NCBI GenBank assembly: GCA_905233465.1
Contig: CAJOEI010000003.1
Coordinates: forward strand, 24,941-88,940
From: an uncultured Bacteroidaceae bacterium
GTDB lineage: Bacteria > Bacteroidota > Bacteroidia > Bacteroidales > Bacteroidaceae
DNA: 64,000 nucleotides
Direction: 5' to 3'
In this document: positions 1 through 9,947 of the stretch, piece by piece
Position numbering within the stretch: position 1 is the first letter of the stretch
How the letters are laid out: each line of letters begins with the position of its first letter
Made by a program: the position numbers and the translations under genes
The notes under the pieces: model-generated
Databases searched by the model: none
Seen by the model: only the letters and a program-made list of their open reading frames with translations
Told to the model about the DNA's origin: nothing

Positions 1-42
1 GTAATTTCGCGATGTTTTTTTCAGTTATCGGTTATTAAATAG

Positions 43-50
43 TAACTTTG
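43..50 (+). promoter_or_regulatory. -7 box upstream of rsfS
   Basis: The sequence TAACTTTG fits the Bacteroidota -7 consensus TAnnTTTG and lies 24 bases before the rsfS ATG. No clear TTTG -33 element sits 19-21 bases upstream, only a T-rich run. Start of transcription would be near position 57. Confidence 0.6.
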
Positions 51-74
51 CAGCCTGAAACCAAACTCAACTAA

Positions 75-437
75 ATGAAACAATCCACACAGCAATTATT
101 GACAAGTATACAGGATGGCCTGCAAGATAAAAAAGGTCATGACATAGTTATAGCTGATATAAGCAGCATCACAGAGGCAATATGTGAGGCCTTTGTGATC
201 TGCACGGCCAATTCCCCTTCACACGTACAGGCATTGGCCGAGAGTGTTGGCGAGAAGGCCCGAGAGCTCAGCGACGCACGTCCTACGGCCGTGTCCGGCA
301 TGGCCAATGCCATCTGGGTGGCGATGGATTACACAGATGTCATAGTACATATTTTCTTGCGTGAGGCGCGCGAATTCTATGACTTGGAACATCTGTGGGC
401 CGATGCCGAGTTGACGGCAGTACCCGACTTGGACTGA
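75..437 (+). CDS. rsfS: Ribosomal silencing factor RsfS
   Basis: A 120-residue protein of the RsfS/Iojap family, which binds ribosomal protein uL14 on the large subunit and blocks subunit joining when nutrients are short. The length is normal for the family, and the conserved segment REFYDLEHLWADA is visible near residues 96-108. It starts at an ATG just downstream of a good -7 box and is followed after 53 bases by ftsH, an order common in Bacteroidales. It is cytosolic and probably co-transcribed with ftsH and cdsA. I see nothing unusual in the reading frame. Confidence 0.95.
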   Translation: MKQSTQQLLTSIQDGLQDKKGHDIVIADISSITEAICEAFVICTANSPSHVQALAESVGEKARELSDARPTAVSGMANAIWVAMDYTDVIVHIFLREAREFYDLEHLWADAELTAVPDLD

Positions 438-490
438 TAGTCGAAATGTCGAAATAACGGAAACCATAACGAAAACGCATAATAATCATC

Positions 491-2467
491 GTGGAACTTC
501 AAGAACCCAACAACAACAAGAATAAAAATAAGATGCCGCGTTTCAATCTCACATGGTTGTACGTGGCTATAGCTGTGGCATTGGGCTATCTCTTCTTTGC
601 CGGAGGCGATAGCCAGCAGAGCGGTACGTCGAAGAATGTCACATACACCGTTTTCAAGCAATATGTTGAGCAGGGCTATGCCAACAAGATTGTAGCCAAC
701 AAGGATGCAGGCTCAGTGCGTATGTATGTTAAGCCCGAGCACATCCGTGACGTGTTCGCCACAGGTGTGGCGCAGACCGGCAAACAGCCCTTTGTTGAGG
801 CCGACTATCCTTCTGCCGATAAGCTTGATGAGTTTGTGAGCCAGCAGCATGAACTCGGCAACTTTACGGGTGAGCTAAGTTACAAGCGTCAGAACGACAC
901 GCTGTCGCAGCTCTTCTGGAATATCATGCCTCTGTTGGTAATCGTATTTGTGTGGATGTTCATCATGCGTCGCATGAGCGGTGGCTCAAGCGGCTTTGGT
1001 GGCATGGGCAGCATCTTCAATGTCGGCCGTTCAAGGGCGCAACTTGTGGAAAAGGGAGGCGAGAACGAGTCCAAGGTGACGTTCAAGGATGTTGCTGGTC
1101 AGGCGTCGGCCAAGCAGGAGGTGCAAGAGATTGTTGAGTTCTTGAAGAATCCAAAGAAGTTCACGGATCTGGGTGGCAAGATTCCCAAGGGTGCACTGCT
1201 TGTGGGTCCTCCGGGAACGGGTAAGACGTTGTTGGCCAAGGCTGTGGCAGGCGAGGCCGATGTGCCCTTCTTCTCGATGTCGGGCTCAGACTTTGTTGAG
1301 ATGTTTGTCGGCGTTGGCGCAAGCCGTGTGCGCGACCTCTTCCGTCAGGCCAAGGAGAAGGCCCCATGCATCATCTTCATTGATGAGATTGACGCTGTGG
1401 GTCGTGCACGTAGCCGCAATGTGGCTATGGGTGGTAATGACGAGCGCGAGTCAACGCTCAACCAGCTGCTTACGGAGATGGATGGCTTTGGCACCAACAG
1501 CGGCATCATAATGATGGCTGCCACAAACCGTGCCGATATCCTCGACAAGGCACTGTTGCGCGCTGGACGCTTTGACAGACAAATCCACGTTGATCTGCCA
1601 GACCTGAAGGAGCGTCGCGAGGTCTTTGAGGTGCACCTGAAACCCATCAAGGTAGATGCATCGCTGGATATCGACCTGCTGGCACGTCAGACACCCGGTT
1701 TCAGCGGTGCTGACATTGCCAACGTCTGCAACGAAGCTGCTCTCATCGCCGCACGTCATGGCAAGGAGGCAGTGACGAAAGAGGACTTCCTTGCTGCTGT
1801 GGACCGCATTGTGGGCGGTTTGGAGAAGAAAACAAAAGTGATGACCGAGGACGAGAAGCGCACCATTGCCATACATGAGGCTGGACATGCCACCATCTCA
1901 TGGAACCTGCAATACGCCAATCCCCTCATCAAGGTTACAATCGTGCCGCGCGGACGTGCCTTGGGTGCAGCGTGGTATCTGCCCGAGGAACGCCAGATCA
2001 CGACCAAGGAGCAGATGCTCGACGAGATGTGTGCCACACTGGGCGGACGTGCTGCCGAGGAACTCTTCACAGGTCACATCAGCAGCGGAGCAATGAATGA
2101 CCTGGAGCGCGTCACCAAGCAGGCCTATGGCATGATAGCATACATGGGCATGAGCGACCGACTGCCCAACCTGTGCTATTACAACAATGACGAATACTCG
2201 TGGCAGCGACCCTATTCCGAGGAGACGGCACGCCTTATCGATGAAGAGGCCAAGCGTATGATCGCCGAGCAATATGAACGTGCCAAAGCGCTCTTGCTCC
2301 AGAAACGCGACGGCCACGGCCAACTGGCAGACCTGCTCGTGGAGCGGGAGGTGATTTTTGCCGAGGACGTTGAGAAAATATTTGGCAAGCGCCCCTGGGC
2401 CAGTCGGACAGAGGAACTGCTTGGAGGAGAGGAGGCGGCTGCGCCGCAGACTAATGTTGAAAGTTGA
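491..2467 (+). CDS. ftsH: ATP-dependent zinc metalloprotease FtsH
   Basis: Membrane-anchored AAA+ protease that degrades misfolded membrane proteins and regulators. Two membrane segments lie near residues 20-37 and 141-159 and flank a short periplasmic domain. The Walker A motif GPPGTGKT is at 239-246, and the zinc site HEAGH is at 462-466. The annotated start is a GTG; an in-frame ATG at 533 (residue 15) is an equally good alternative, since residues 1-14 are only an Asn/Lys-rich stretch. The last dozen residues ([12 protein letters not shown]) and the stop codon are encoded by a GCGGC-TGC-GCCGC hairpin and a 7-bp TTGAAAA array that runs on into cdsA, so the C-terminal tail looks repeat-derived. 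Confidence 0.96.
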   Translation: MELQEPNNNKNKNKMPRFNLTWLYVAIAVALGYLFFAGGDSQQSGTSKNVTYTVFKQYVEQGYANKIVANKDAGSVRMYVKPEHIRDVFATGVAQTGKQPFVEADYPSADKLDEFVSQQHELGNFTGELSYKRQNDTLSQLFWNIMPLLVIVFVWMFIMRRMSGGSSGFGGMGSIFNVGRSRAQLVEKGGENESKVTFKDVAGQASAKQEVQEIVEFLKNPKKFTDLGGKIPKGALLVGPPGTGKTLLAKAVAGEADVPFFSMSGSDFVEMFVGVGASRVRDLFRQAKEKAPCIIFIDEIDAVGRARSRNVAMGGNDERESTLNQLLTEMDGFGTNSGIIMMAATNRADILDKALLRAGRFDRQIHVDLPDLKERREVFEVHLKPIKVDASLDIDLLARQTPGFSGADIANVCNEAALIAARHGKEAVTKEDFLAAVDRIVGGLEKKTKVMTEDEKRTIAIHEAGHATISWNLQYANPLIKVTIVPRGRALGAAWYLPEERQITTKEQMLDEMCATLGGRAAEELFTGHISSGAMNDLERVTKQAYGMIAYMGMSDRLPNLCYYNNDEYSWQRPYSEETARLIDEEAKRMIAEQYERAKALLLQKRDGHGQLADLLVEREVIFAEDVEKIFGKRPWASRTEELLGGEEAAAPQTNVES

Positions 2468-2486
2468 AAATTGAAAATTGAAAATG
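2435..2486 (+). repeat. Hairpin plus TTGAAAA 7-bp array at ftsH/cdsA junction
   Basis: GCGGC-TGC-GCCGC (2435-2447) is followed by a 7-bp period array (about 2455-2486). It encodes the FtsH C-terminus, supplies its TGA stop, fills the 16-base spacer and runs into the cdsA start codon. The same hairpin plus 7-mer pairing occurs, in either orientation, at 11784-11845, 19032-19144, 49137-49180 and 61480-61530. Confidence 0.8.
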
Positions 2487-3290
2487 AAAAATCTTGTTCT
2501 TCGCACTATTACCGGCGTGGCCTTTGTGGCCGTTATGGTGGCCGGTATATTGTATAGCCCATTGACTCTTTGGGCCTTGTTCCTCGTGATAGCAGTCCTC
2601 ACCACATGGGAATTCACGGGCCTTGTCAACACGCGTCCTGATGTCCAGGTGAACCGTGTTGTCACCACCACAGCTGCCGCGCTGCTTTTTCTCGGTGTGT
2701 CAGCGATGCAGACCGACATCTTGCAGGCGCGGATGCTGATTGTGCCTTGGTTGCTCAGTATGGTTTTTATCATGGTTGAGGAGCTCTTCCTGCAACGTGA
2801 GGATCCGCTAAGCAACTGGGCCTACTCCATGTTGGCGCAGATATATGTTGCCTTGCCTTTTGCGCTGTTGACAATGTTCCCGTCGCAGACCTATGTCATG
2901 GCCATATTCCTTTTCCTGTGGTGCAACGACACCGGTGCCTACTGCACGGGTTCGCTCATCGGACGTCACAAGCTCTTCCCCCGTATCTCACCAGGCAAGA
3001 CATGGGAGGGCAGTGTCGGCGGCGCTGTGCTGGCCATCATCGCAGCGCTGATTATGGCCTTCTATGTCGACACCACACTTGCTCCCTGGCAGTGGGTGGC
3101 ATTTGCCCTGACGGTGGTCGTCATAGGCACTCTGGGCGATCTCGTGGAGAGCCTCTTCAAGCGCAAGCTCGGCGTGAAGGATAGCGGCAATATCCTGCCT
3201 GGCCACGGAGGTATGCTGGATCGTTTCGACAGCAGTCTCATGGCGATTCCTGCCGTGATGTCATTGCTCTTCATCTTGGCAGCGCTCTAA
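2484..3290 (+). CDS. cdsA: Phosphatidate cytidylyltransferase CdsA
   Basis: A 268-residue polytopic membrane enzyme that makes CDP-diacylglycerol from phosphatidate and CTP, the branch point of phospholipid synthesis. The C-terminal CDP-diglyceride synthetase signature is clear (KRKLGVKDSGNILPGHGGML, with the following DRFDS). Several hydrophobic helices fill the first 200 residues. I chose the ATG at 2484; a TTG two codons upstream is only part of the 7-bp repeat that forms the spacer after ftsH. It is probably in one transcript with rsfS and ftsH. Confidence 0.95.
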   Translation: MKNLVLRTITGVAFVAVMVAGILYSPLTLWALFLVIAVLTTWEFTGLVNTRPDVQVNRVVTTTAAALLFLGVSAMQTDILQARMLIVPWLLSMVFIMVEELFLQREDPLSNWAYSMLAQIYVALPFALLTMFPSQTYVMAIFLFLWCNDTGAYCTGSLIGRHKLFPRISPGKTWEGSVGGAVLAIIAALIMAFYVDTTLAPWQWVAFALTVVVIGTLGDLVESLFKRKLGVKDSGNILPGHGGMLDRFDSSLMAIPAVMSLLFILAAL

Positions 3291-3376
3291 ACAAATGTTA
3301 AATCTACACCTTATCCGTTAAACGAAGCCTTAGCCAGTTTGTCATTTGTTTTGCATAAACAAGACACAAACACCCA

Positions 3377-6300
3377 ATGAAGCACTTCATTATTTCTCTT
3401 TTGCTACTCACGCTGGCTACGGCCGCCAGCGCACAGAAGGGTACCGTCAGCGGTACTATTGTTGACGGCGAGGGCGAACCGTTGCCAGGAGCAATGATTG
3501 TCATCATGCAACCTGATAGTGTGCAGACAACAGGTCAGCAGAGCAAGGCCGACGGCACATTCAGCATCGGCAACATCAAGCTTGGCTCATATATCCTGAG
3601 AGCATCATTCATCGGATACAAGACCGTTTTCGCCAACTTCGAACTGACTAAGAAAAACCGTCAAATCAATCTTGGGCAAATAACTCTGTTTGAGAATGCC
3701 AAGCTCATGCGTGAGGCTGAAGTGACGGCGCGTGCGGCTCAGGTGGAGATGAAGGCCGACACCTTTGTATATAATGCCGATGCCTTTCGCATCCCCGAAG
3801 GAGCCGACTTGGAGGCCCTTTTGAAGAAATTCCCGGGTGCAGAGATAACAGAAGAGGGAACAATTAAGATCAACGGCAAGGAAGTAAAGAAGATTCTCGT
3901 TAAGGGCAAGGAGTTCTTTGGCAACGACACCAAGATGAGCCTGAAGAATATCTCTGCCAAATCAGTGAGCCGCGTCAAGGCCTACGACCGTCAGAGCGAT
4001 TACAGCCGCGTCACGGGCATCGACGACGGCGAGGAGGAGACAGTACTTGACCTGCAACTCAAGCCTGGTATGAGCGAGGGATGGGTCATTAATGCCGACC
4101 TTGCCTACGGCACAGAGCATCGTTATGCCGAGCGCCTGACCATCAGCCGTTTCCTCGAAGACTTCCAATTCACCGTCGTGGGTGCTGCCAACAACGTCAA
4201 CGATCGCGGCTTCGGTGGATGGGGTCGTGGCGGCAATGGCCTCACCGCGACTAAGAACACCGGTGCCAACTTCGCTTGGAGCAACGGCCTCAAGCAGAAC
4301 GAAGCCGGACGTCTGGAGCTTGGTGGCAATGTCCGCTACCGTCACACGTCCACAGACAATCTGACACGCTCCAACAGCGAGACGTTCCTGACATCAACAG
4401 CTTCGCAGTTTGTCAACCGCCTCAGCCAGAGCTATGGTAGCAACTCCAATGTCAATGCAGACTTGCGCTTCGAATGGCAGCCCGACTCAATGACGAACAT
4501 CATCTTCCGACCTGCATACTCATACTCGACCAACAGAAACGAGAGCACAAGCCGTAGCGCTACATTCAACGATAGTCCATACGAAGCAGGCATGACGGAT
4601 CCGCTCAATGAGTACGAGACATTTGATTATGGCGACAATGACATTCGTGTCAACGACAACAACCGCGAGAACCTCAGTAAGAGCAGCAACTACAATGTCA
4701 ATGGCTCGCTGCAGGTCAACCGTCGGTTCAACAAGGCAGGACGCAACATCACCTTCGACTTGAGTGGAGCCACAGGACAGAATGCGAGCGAGAGTTGGAG
4801 CCGTAGCCTTGTCAACTTCTACCAGAACACCGAGAGACCCTTCACGTTCACCAATCAATACAACGACAACCCCTCCAAGAACTGGAATTGGCGTGCGCGC
4901 GTCAGCTACAGCGAACCCATCTTCAAGGGTGCCAACTTGCAGTTCTCGTATCAGTTCCAGCGCCGCTACACCGACAGCGACCGAACGATGTACAGCATTG
5001 ATTCGCTGATGACTAACAGCACACTGCGCAATCAAGTCTTCGGATACATCTCCGACAACGACATCATTCAGGCGCTGGTGCTCGGCTATACGCCCAATGC
5101 AGACATCCTGCAGGCTCTGCGCAACATCGAGAACTCGCAGTATGCAACCTACAATGAATTCAACCACGATGCCAACGTCATGCTGCGCTATCAGATTGGC
5201 GACTTCCGCATCAATGCTGGTGTGGGAGTACAGCCACAGACGACACACATGGACTACACCAAGAACCGTCTGGATACAACTGTCACCCGCCAGGTCTTCA
5301 ACTGGGCACCGAGGCTCGATGTGCGATGGAAGATTTCCAACACCAGCCAGCTACGTGCACGCTACAATGCATCAATGGGACAGCCGTCGATGACCAACCT
5401 CCTTGATGTGGACGACACCAGCGACCCCCTCAATATCAGTCATGGTAATCCTGGCTTGAAACCATCGTGGACAAACCGCTTCTTTGTGTTCTACAATGAC
5501 TTCAAGACAGAGCAACAGATGGGATGGGCGGCCAACCTCAACTTCTCCAACACCATCAACAGCATCTCCAACCGCACGGTGTACTATCAGGACACAGGTA
5601 AACGCGAGACCACGCCCGACAACATCAATGGCAACTGGAATGCTGGCGCATTCCTTATGTTCAACACGGCGCTGGACAAAGGCAAATATTGGAATATTCA
5701 CACTTCGCTGCGTACCAACTACAGCAACAATGTGGGCTACATGAGTGTTGACCAGACATCAAACTCTGTCAAGAGCACCACCAAGAACACCAGCATCGGC
5801 GACAACCTGCGCATCAACTACCGCAATGACATCGTTGAGGTAGGTGTCAACGGCGGCTTCGACTTCAACCACGCCCGCAATGGCATACGCGAGAGCGCCA
5901 ACCTTGACACATGGACGTATGAATATGGTGGCAATCTGCAGGTCAACGCTCCGTGGGGAACAAGTCTGGCGACAGATATCACTCAGCAGAGTCGACGCGG
6001 TTACGAGGATGAGTCCATGAACACCAACGAACTCATCTGGAACGCCCAGCTCTCACATTCATTCCTCAAGAACAAACAGCTCACGCTCAGCGTGCAGTGG
6101 TATGACATACTGCGGCAACGCTCCAACATCAGTCGCACCATCAGCGCCATACAACGTAGCGACTCATGGAACAACGCCATCAATTCCTATCTCATGGTCC
6201 ACGTCATCTACAAGCTAAACCTTGTTGGCAACAAGGAAGCGCGACGTGATGGTTGGGGTGGCCCGGGCTTCGGTGGCCCTCCAGGCGGTCCCGGTGGCGG

Positions 6301-6385
6301 CCCTGGTGGTGACAGACCTGCTGGCGGGCGATCTGGTGGTGGCCGGTCCAGCGTCGGTGGCCCTGGATTCGGTGGCGGCAGATAG
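3377..6385 (+). CDS. Outer membrane beta-barrel protein with carboxypeptidase-like N-terminal domain
   Basis: A 1002-residue outer membrane protein of the TonB-receptor-like OMP_b-brl family. Residues 1-19 form a signal peptide ending in ASA-Q. A carboxypeptidase-regulatory-like beta-sandwich (GTVSGTIVDGEGEPLPGAMI) follows to about residue 105, then a plug-like region to about 220 and a long beta-barrel rich in aromatic and Asn/Thr strands. The C-terminus carries a low-complexity Gly/Pro-rich tail of about 40 residues (WGGPGFGGPPGG type) after the last strand, which is typical of this subfamily. No SusD partner is adjacent, so a polysaccharide utilisation role is not supported. The substrate is unknown. 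Confidence 0.88.
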   Translation: MKHFIISLLLLTLATAASAQKGTVSGTIVDGEGEPLPGAMIVIMQPDSVQTTGQQSKADGTFSIGNIKLGSYILRASFIGYKTVFANFELTKKNRQINLGQITLFENAKLMREAEVTARAAQVEMKADTFVYNADAFRIPEGADLEALLKKFPGAEITEEGTIKINGKEVKKILVKGKEFFGNDTKMSLKNISAKSVSRVKAYDRQSDYSRVTGIDDGEEETVLDLQLKPGMSEGWVINADLAYGTEHRYAERLTISRFLEDFQFTVVGAANNVNDRGFGGWGRGGNGLTATKNTGANFAWSNGLKQNEAGRLELGGNVRYRHTSTDNLTRSNSETFLTSTASQFVNRLSQSYGSNSNVNADLRFEWQPDSMTNIIFRPAYSYSTNRNESTSRSATFNDSPYEAGMTDPLNEYETFDYGDNDIRVNDNNRENLSKSSNYNVNGSLQVNRRFNKAGRNITFDLSGATGQNASESWSRSLVNFYQNTERPFTFTNQYNDNPSKNWNWRARVSYSEPIFKGANLQFSYQFQRRYTDSDRTMYSIDSLMTNSTLRNQVFGYISDNDIIQALVLGYTPNADILQALRNIENSQYATYNEFNHDANVMLRYQIGDFRINAGVGVQPQTTHMDYTKNRLDTTVTRQVFNWAPRLDVRWKISNTSQLRARYNASMGQPSMTNLLDVDDTSDPLNISHGNPGLKPSWTNRFFVFYNDFKTEQQMGWAANLNFSNTINSISNRTVYYQDTGKRETTPDNINGNWNAGAFLMFNTALDKGKYWNIHTSLRTNYSNNVGYMSVDQTSNSVKSTTKNTSIGDNLRINYRNDIVEVGVNGGFDFNHARNGIRESANLDTWTYEYGGNLQVNAPWGTSLATDITQQSRRGYEDESMNTNELIWNAQLSHSFLKNKQLTLSVQWYDILRQRSNISRTISAIQRSDSWNNAINSYLMVHVIYKLNLVGNKEARRDGWGGPGFGGPPGGPGGGPGGDRPAGGRSGGGRSSVGGPGFGGGR

Positions 6386-6406
6386 CTTTTTAATTTTGAA
6401 TAATAT

Positions 6407-7552
6407 ATGACCAATGCTTTTGCCCTTGTAGGGCGCATTTACCATTCCACACATATACCCAGGGCTCTGCCCTGGGCTAAGTGCTTTATAGACCTTCGGG
6501 TCGTTTCAGGTATCACTTTCTTATTGTCATCTGCTCCATTCCTTGCGCAGCCTCGCATGATAGTCGAAGCCGACGTGATGAATATGGGTGAAGTGGTCTA
6601 TCAGACGCCGCGTCGTGTGGTATTCAATATCACCAATCGTGGTGCCGACCCACTCGTCATCAGCCGTGTGCAGCCGTCATGTGAGTGTACGAAGGTCACA
6701 TTTCCGCAGCAACCCGTGCCGCCGGGTGGCACAGCTGAGATAGCTGCTACATACGATGCCCGCATGTTGGGCTCGTTCCAGAAAGAGCTTGAGGTATATA
6801 CCAATGCCTCTTCCGAGCCCGTGTACCTCACCCTGCAGGGACGCGTCGTGCAGGCTGCAACAGACTATACTGGTGAATTCCCCATAGACATGGGGGCTGT
6901 GAGACTTGCCAACAATGTTGTAGAGTTTGATGATGTCAACCGAGGTGACAAGCCTGTTGTGGCCATACCCATCGTCAATACATCAAAGGGCAGCTACCGG
7001 CCAGCGCTCATGCATCTGCCGCCATATCTCAGTGCGACCTACGAGCCAGAGCAGTTGGCTGGTGGACGTGTGGGACGCATACTGCTTGCCCTCAATACCG
7101 AGAAGCTCAAGAACTACGGCCTCACTCAGACATCGGTATATCTCGCCCGCCACATGGGCGACAAGGTCAGCATGGCCAATGAAATAGAAGTATCAGCTCT
7201 GTTGCTGCCGGACTTCTCGCGCCTCAGTGCAGAGGATATGATGCGTGCGCCGCACATGCGCTTGAGTGCTGACAGCCTTGACTTCTCAGGGCTCCAGGGC
7301 AAGCAGAAGGCATCGCAGGTCATCACCATCACCAACGACGGTCGTCAGCCGCTCAACATCAACAGCCTACAGGTATATGGCAAGGTCCTGAGTGTCAGTC
7401 TCGCCAATCGTGTCATAGCTCCAGGTCAGCAGGTGAAGCTCAAGGTCACCATCAACCGTAAGTTCGAAAAGGCCTCCAAGACACGCCCACGTGTCCTACT
7501 CATCACCGACGACCCCACACGCCCAAAGACCATCATCAACGTCAAACTATGA
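6407..7552 (+). CDS. DUF1573 domain protein with repeat-derived N-terminal extension
   Basis: An exported protein with two Ig-like DUF1573 domains, about residues 58-140 (containing PSCECTKV) and 280-375. The function of the family is unknown. Between the ATG and the hydrophobic export segment (GITFLLSSAPFLAQ, residues 35-48) lie about 30 residues encoded by three consecutive hairpins, including CCCAGGGC-TCT-GCCCTGGG. The natural signal peptide therefore seems to have been extended or separated from its start by an interspersed hairpin element. No better in-frame start was found after the hairpins. Four bases (ATGA) overlap meaB, which suggests coupled translation. Confidence 0.8.
   Translation: MTNAFALVGRIYHSTHIPRALPWAKCFIDLRVVSGITFLLSSAPFLAQPRMIVEADVMNMGEVVYQTPRRVVFNITNRGADPLVISRVQPSCECTKVTFPQQPVPPGGTAEIAATYDARMLGSFQKELEVYTNASSEPVYLTLQGRVVQAATDYTGEFPIDMGAVRLANNVVEFDDVNRGDKPVVAIPIVNTSKGSYRPALMHLPPYLSATYEPEQLAGGRVGRILLALNTEKLKNYGLTQTSVYLARHMGDKVSMANEIEVSALLLPDFSRLSAEDMMRAPHMRLSADSLDFSGLQGKQKASQVITITNDGRQPLNINSLQVYGKVLSVSLANRVIAPGQQVKLKVTINRKFEKASKTRPRVLLITDDPTRPKTIINVKL
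6422..6502 (+). repeat. Triple-hairpin interspersed element inside a 5' coding end
   Basis: Three inverted repeats follow one another: GCCC-TTGTA-GGGC (6422-6434), CCCAGGGC-TCT-GCCCTGGG (6458-6476) and GACC-TTCG-GGTC (6491-6502). The arms are perfect. The architecture looks like a REP-type element rather than coding sequence, although it is in frame with the DUF1573 gene. Confidence 0.75.
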
Positions 7553-8664
7553 TCCATCCCGAGAATAACGAAGAATATCGCGGCCTCACCGTCAACAGCG
7601 GTGTCGAGCAGCCATCCATTGTCAACCCATATCTCCAGCGAGGCCGTTTTGCTCGTCGCAGGCTCACCGCTGCCGACTATGTCGAAGGCATCATCAAGGG
7701 CAATGTCACAATACTCGGACAAGCCGTCACACTCGTCGAGAGCACCAACCCACAGCATCAGGCCATAGCACAGGAAGTCATAGAGAAATGTCTTCCCTAC
7801 AGCGGCAACTCCATCCGCATTGGCATCAGCGGAGTGCCTGGAGCAGGCAAGAGCACCAGCATCGACGAGTTTGGCATGCATGTCCTCCAGCGCACTGGCG
7901 GACGCCTTGCCGTTCTCGCCATTGACCCCAGTTCCGAGAAGACCAAGGGTAGCATCCTCGGCGACAAGACGCGCATGGAGAAACTCAGCACACACCCTGA
8001 CTCCTTCATACGCCCCAGCCCCTCGGCAGGCTCACTCGGTGGCGTGGCACGCAAGACACGCGAGACCATCATCCTCTGCGAGGCAGCCGGCTTCGACAAG
8101 ATATTCGTCGAGACAGTCGGTGTGGGCCAGAGCGAGACAGCCTGCCATTCCATGGTCGACTTCTTCCTCCTCATCCAACTCGCTGGTACAGGTGATGAAC
8201 TGCAGGGCATCAAACGAGGCATCATGGAGATGGCCGACGGTATTGTCATCAACAAATGTGATGGTGACAATGTCGAGCCATGCAAACTTGCAGCACGCCA
8301 GTTCAGCAACGCCCTCCATCTCTTTCCCGCGCCAGAGAGCGGGTGGACGCCGCAAGTCCTCTGCTACTCCGGCTTCTATGGCCTCGGCATCAAGGAGGTG
8401 TGGGATATGGTCTACGCCTACTTCGATTTCACTCGGGCCAATGGCTACTTCCAGCATCGTCGCGCGCAGCAGGCCAAATATTGGATGTACGAGAGCATCA
8501 ACGAGCAGTTGCGCAATGACTTCTACAACAACCCGACAATAGCATCCATGCTCGAGACGGCAGAACAATCTGTGCTCAACGGACAGAGAACATCATTCGT
8601 CGCCGCCAAGCAACTGCTCGATACCTACTACAACATCAGGCAGACAGCCGTCGAACAGCGTTAA
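7549..8664 (+). CDS. meaB: Methylmalonyl-CoA mutase-associated GTPase MeaB
   Basis: G3E-family P-loop GTPase that protects and reloads adenosylcobalamin-dependent methylmalonyl-CoA mutase, needed for the succinate-propionate route in Bacteroidales. The P-loop GVPGAGKST is at residues 95-103 and the base-specificity motif NKCD at 235-238. The 371-residue length is slightly above the usual 330 because of an N-terminal extension. The mutase genes are not in this window. The start overlaps the preceding stop by four bases, so the two genes are translationally coupled although their functions look unrelated. Confidence 0.93.
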   Translation: MIHPENNEEYRGLTVNSGVEQPSIVNPYLQRGRFARRRLTAADYVEGIIKGNVTILGQAVTLVESTNPQHQAIAQEVIEKCLPYSGNSIRIGISGVPGAGKSTSIDEFGMHVLQRTGGRLAVLAIDPSSEKTKGSILGDKTRMEKLSTHPDSFIRPSPSAGSLGGVARKTRETIILCEAAGFDKIFVETVGVGQSETACHSMVDFFLLIQLAGTGDELQGIKRGIMEMADGIVINKCDGDNVEPCKLAARQFSNALHLFPAPESGWTPQVLCYSGFYGLGIKEVWDMVYAYFDFTRANGYFQHRRAQQAKYWMYESINEQLRNDFYNNPTIASMLETAEQSVLNGQRTSFVAAKQLLDTYYNIRQTAVEQR

Positions 8665-8673
8665 GTCCACCTC

Positions 8674-9942
8674 ATGGAACAGCTCCTGCACTATGTCTGG
8701 CAATACCGAATGCTGCCCGTCGAGCCGCTAAAGACTACCGACGGCGACAGCGTTGAAGTGATAGACCCGGGTCTGCACAACACCGATGCAGGTCCGGATT
8801 TCTTCAATGCCAAGGTGCGGTTGTCCGGGACTATGTGGGTGGGCAATGTCGAGATACATCAGCGCTCCTCTGATTGGGTGCGTCATGGACATCACACGGA
8901 TCCGGCCTACGACTCTGTCGTCCTGCACATAGCTGAGACGGTGGATTCGGATGTCTATACTCAGTCAGGCCGGCGCCTGCCACAGTTGCAGCTCTCGGTG
9001 CCTGCTTCTGTCCGTGAACACTATGATTCGCTCTTGTCTACACAGGACTATCCCCGTTGCTGGCGCATCATACCCAGCCTGCCCTCGCTGAAGACACATT
9101 CTTGGCTTTCTGCACTTCTCTATGAGCGTCTGACGCAGCGCGGCAATCTTTGTCTTCAGCGTTTGCAGGCCGTAGGTGGCGATTGGGAGCGCACAACATT
9201 CATCACCCTGGCACGCAACTTCGGCTTTGGCATCAATGGTGACGCTTTCGAGACATGGGCCCGCCACATGCCTCTCCATGCAGCGGCTAAACATCACGAC
9301 AATCTCTTTCAGCTCGAAGCCCTTTTCCTCGGCTCTGCAGGCCTGCTCTCCTCACCCGAGGCTGATGATTATCTGCAGCGTCTGCGTGCTGAATGGGATT
9401 ATCTGGCACATAAGTTCCAACTCCCGGCTCCCATGTCGCCGTCGCTGTGGCGCTATTTGCGACTGCGCCCACAGAACTTCCCGCATTTGCGCATCGCACA
9501 GCTGGCACAGCTCTACCACCGCCAGACGGCCACCTATTCACGCCTCTTAGAGGCCACTTCGCGACAGGCTTTGCATGAAGCTCTTGACACTGAGCCATCC
9601 GAATACTGGCGCAATCACTATCTTTTCGGCATGCCGTCGGCACCGAGCCGCAAGCGGCTCTCTGCTGCCAGCCGCGACCTCATCATCATCAACACTGTCG
9701 CTCCGCTCCTCTTCGCTACGGGTATGGCCCACGACAAAGAGGCCCTGCAGGAGCGGGCCATGAGGATAATAGACGAGTTGAAGCCCGAACAGAACTACAT
9801 CACACGCCAGTGGCAACAATGTGGCATCACTGCCCAGTCTGCAGCCGACAGTCAGGCTTTGATACAACTCAAACGCGAATACTGCGACCGCCGCGACTGC
9901 CTCCGCTGCCGATTCGGATACGAATACTTGAAATCCAAATAA
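8674..9942 (+). CDS. DUF2851 family protein
   Basis: A 422-residue protein of the Bacteroidota DUF2851 family, of unknown function. Recognition rests on the N-terminal segment (VIDPGLHNTDAGPDFFNAKV, followed by NVEIHQRSSDWVRHGH) and the Cys-rich C-terminus CDRRDCLRCRFGYEYLK, both characteristic of the family. The conserved Asp, Glu and His residues in the first 80 positions look like a possible metal or nuclease site, but this is inference. It follows meaB by 9 bases and precedes a thioesterase by 5 bases, so it is probably part of the same transcript. Confidence 0.85.
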   Translation: MEQLLHYVWQYRMLPVEPLKTTDGDSVEVIDPGLHNTDAGPDFFNAKVRLSGTMWVGNVEIHQRSSDWVRHGHHTDPAYDSVVLHIAETVDSDVYTQSGRRLPQLQLSVPASVREHYDSLLSTQDYPRCWRIIPSLPSLKTHSWLSALLYERLTQRGNLCLQRLQAVGGDWERTTFITLARNFGFGINGDAFETWARHMPLHAAAKHHDNLFQLEALFLGSAGLLSSPEADDYLQRLRAEWDYLAHKFQLPAPMSPSLWRYLRLRPQNFPHLRIAQLAQLYHRQTATYSRLLEATSRQALHEALDTEPSEYWRNHYLFGMPSAPSRKRLSAASRDLIIINTVAPLLFATGMAHDKEALQERAMRIIDELKPEQNYITRQWQQCGITAQSAADSQALIQLKREYCDRRDCLRCRFGYEYLKSK

Positions 9943-9947
9943 CCGCT

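Noticed and set aside
3377..7552. Polysaccharide utilisation (SusC/SusD) locus
   Set aside because: The beta-barrel protein is not followed by a SusD-like lipoprotein or glycoside hydrolase; the next gene is a DUF1573 protein.
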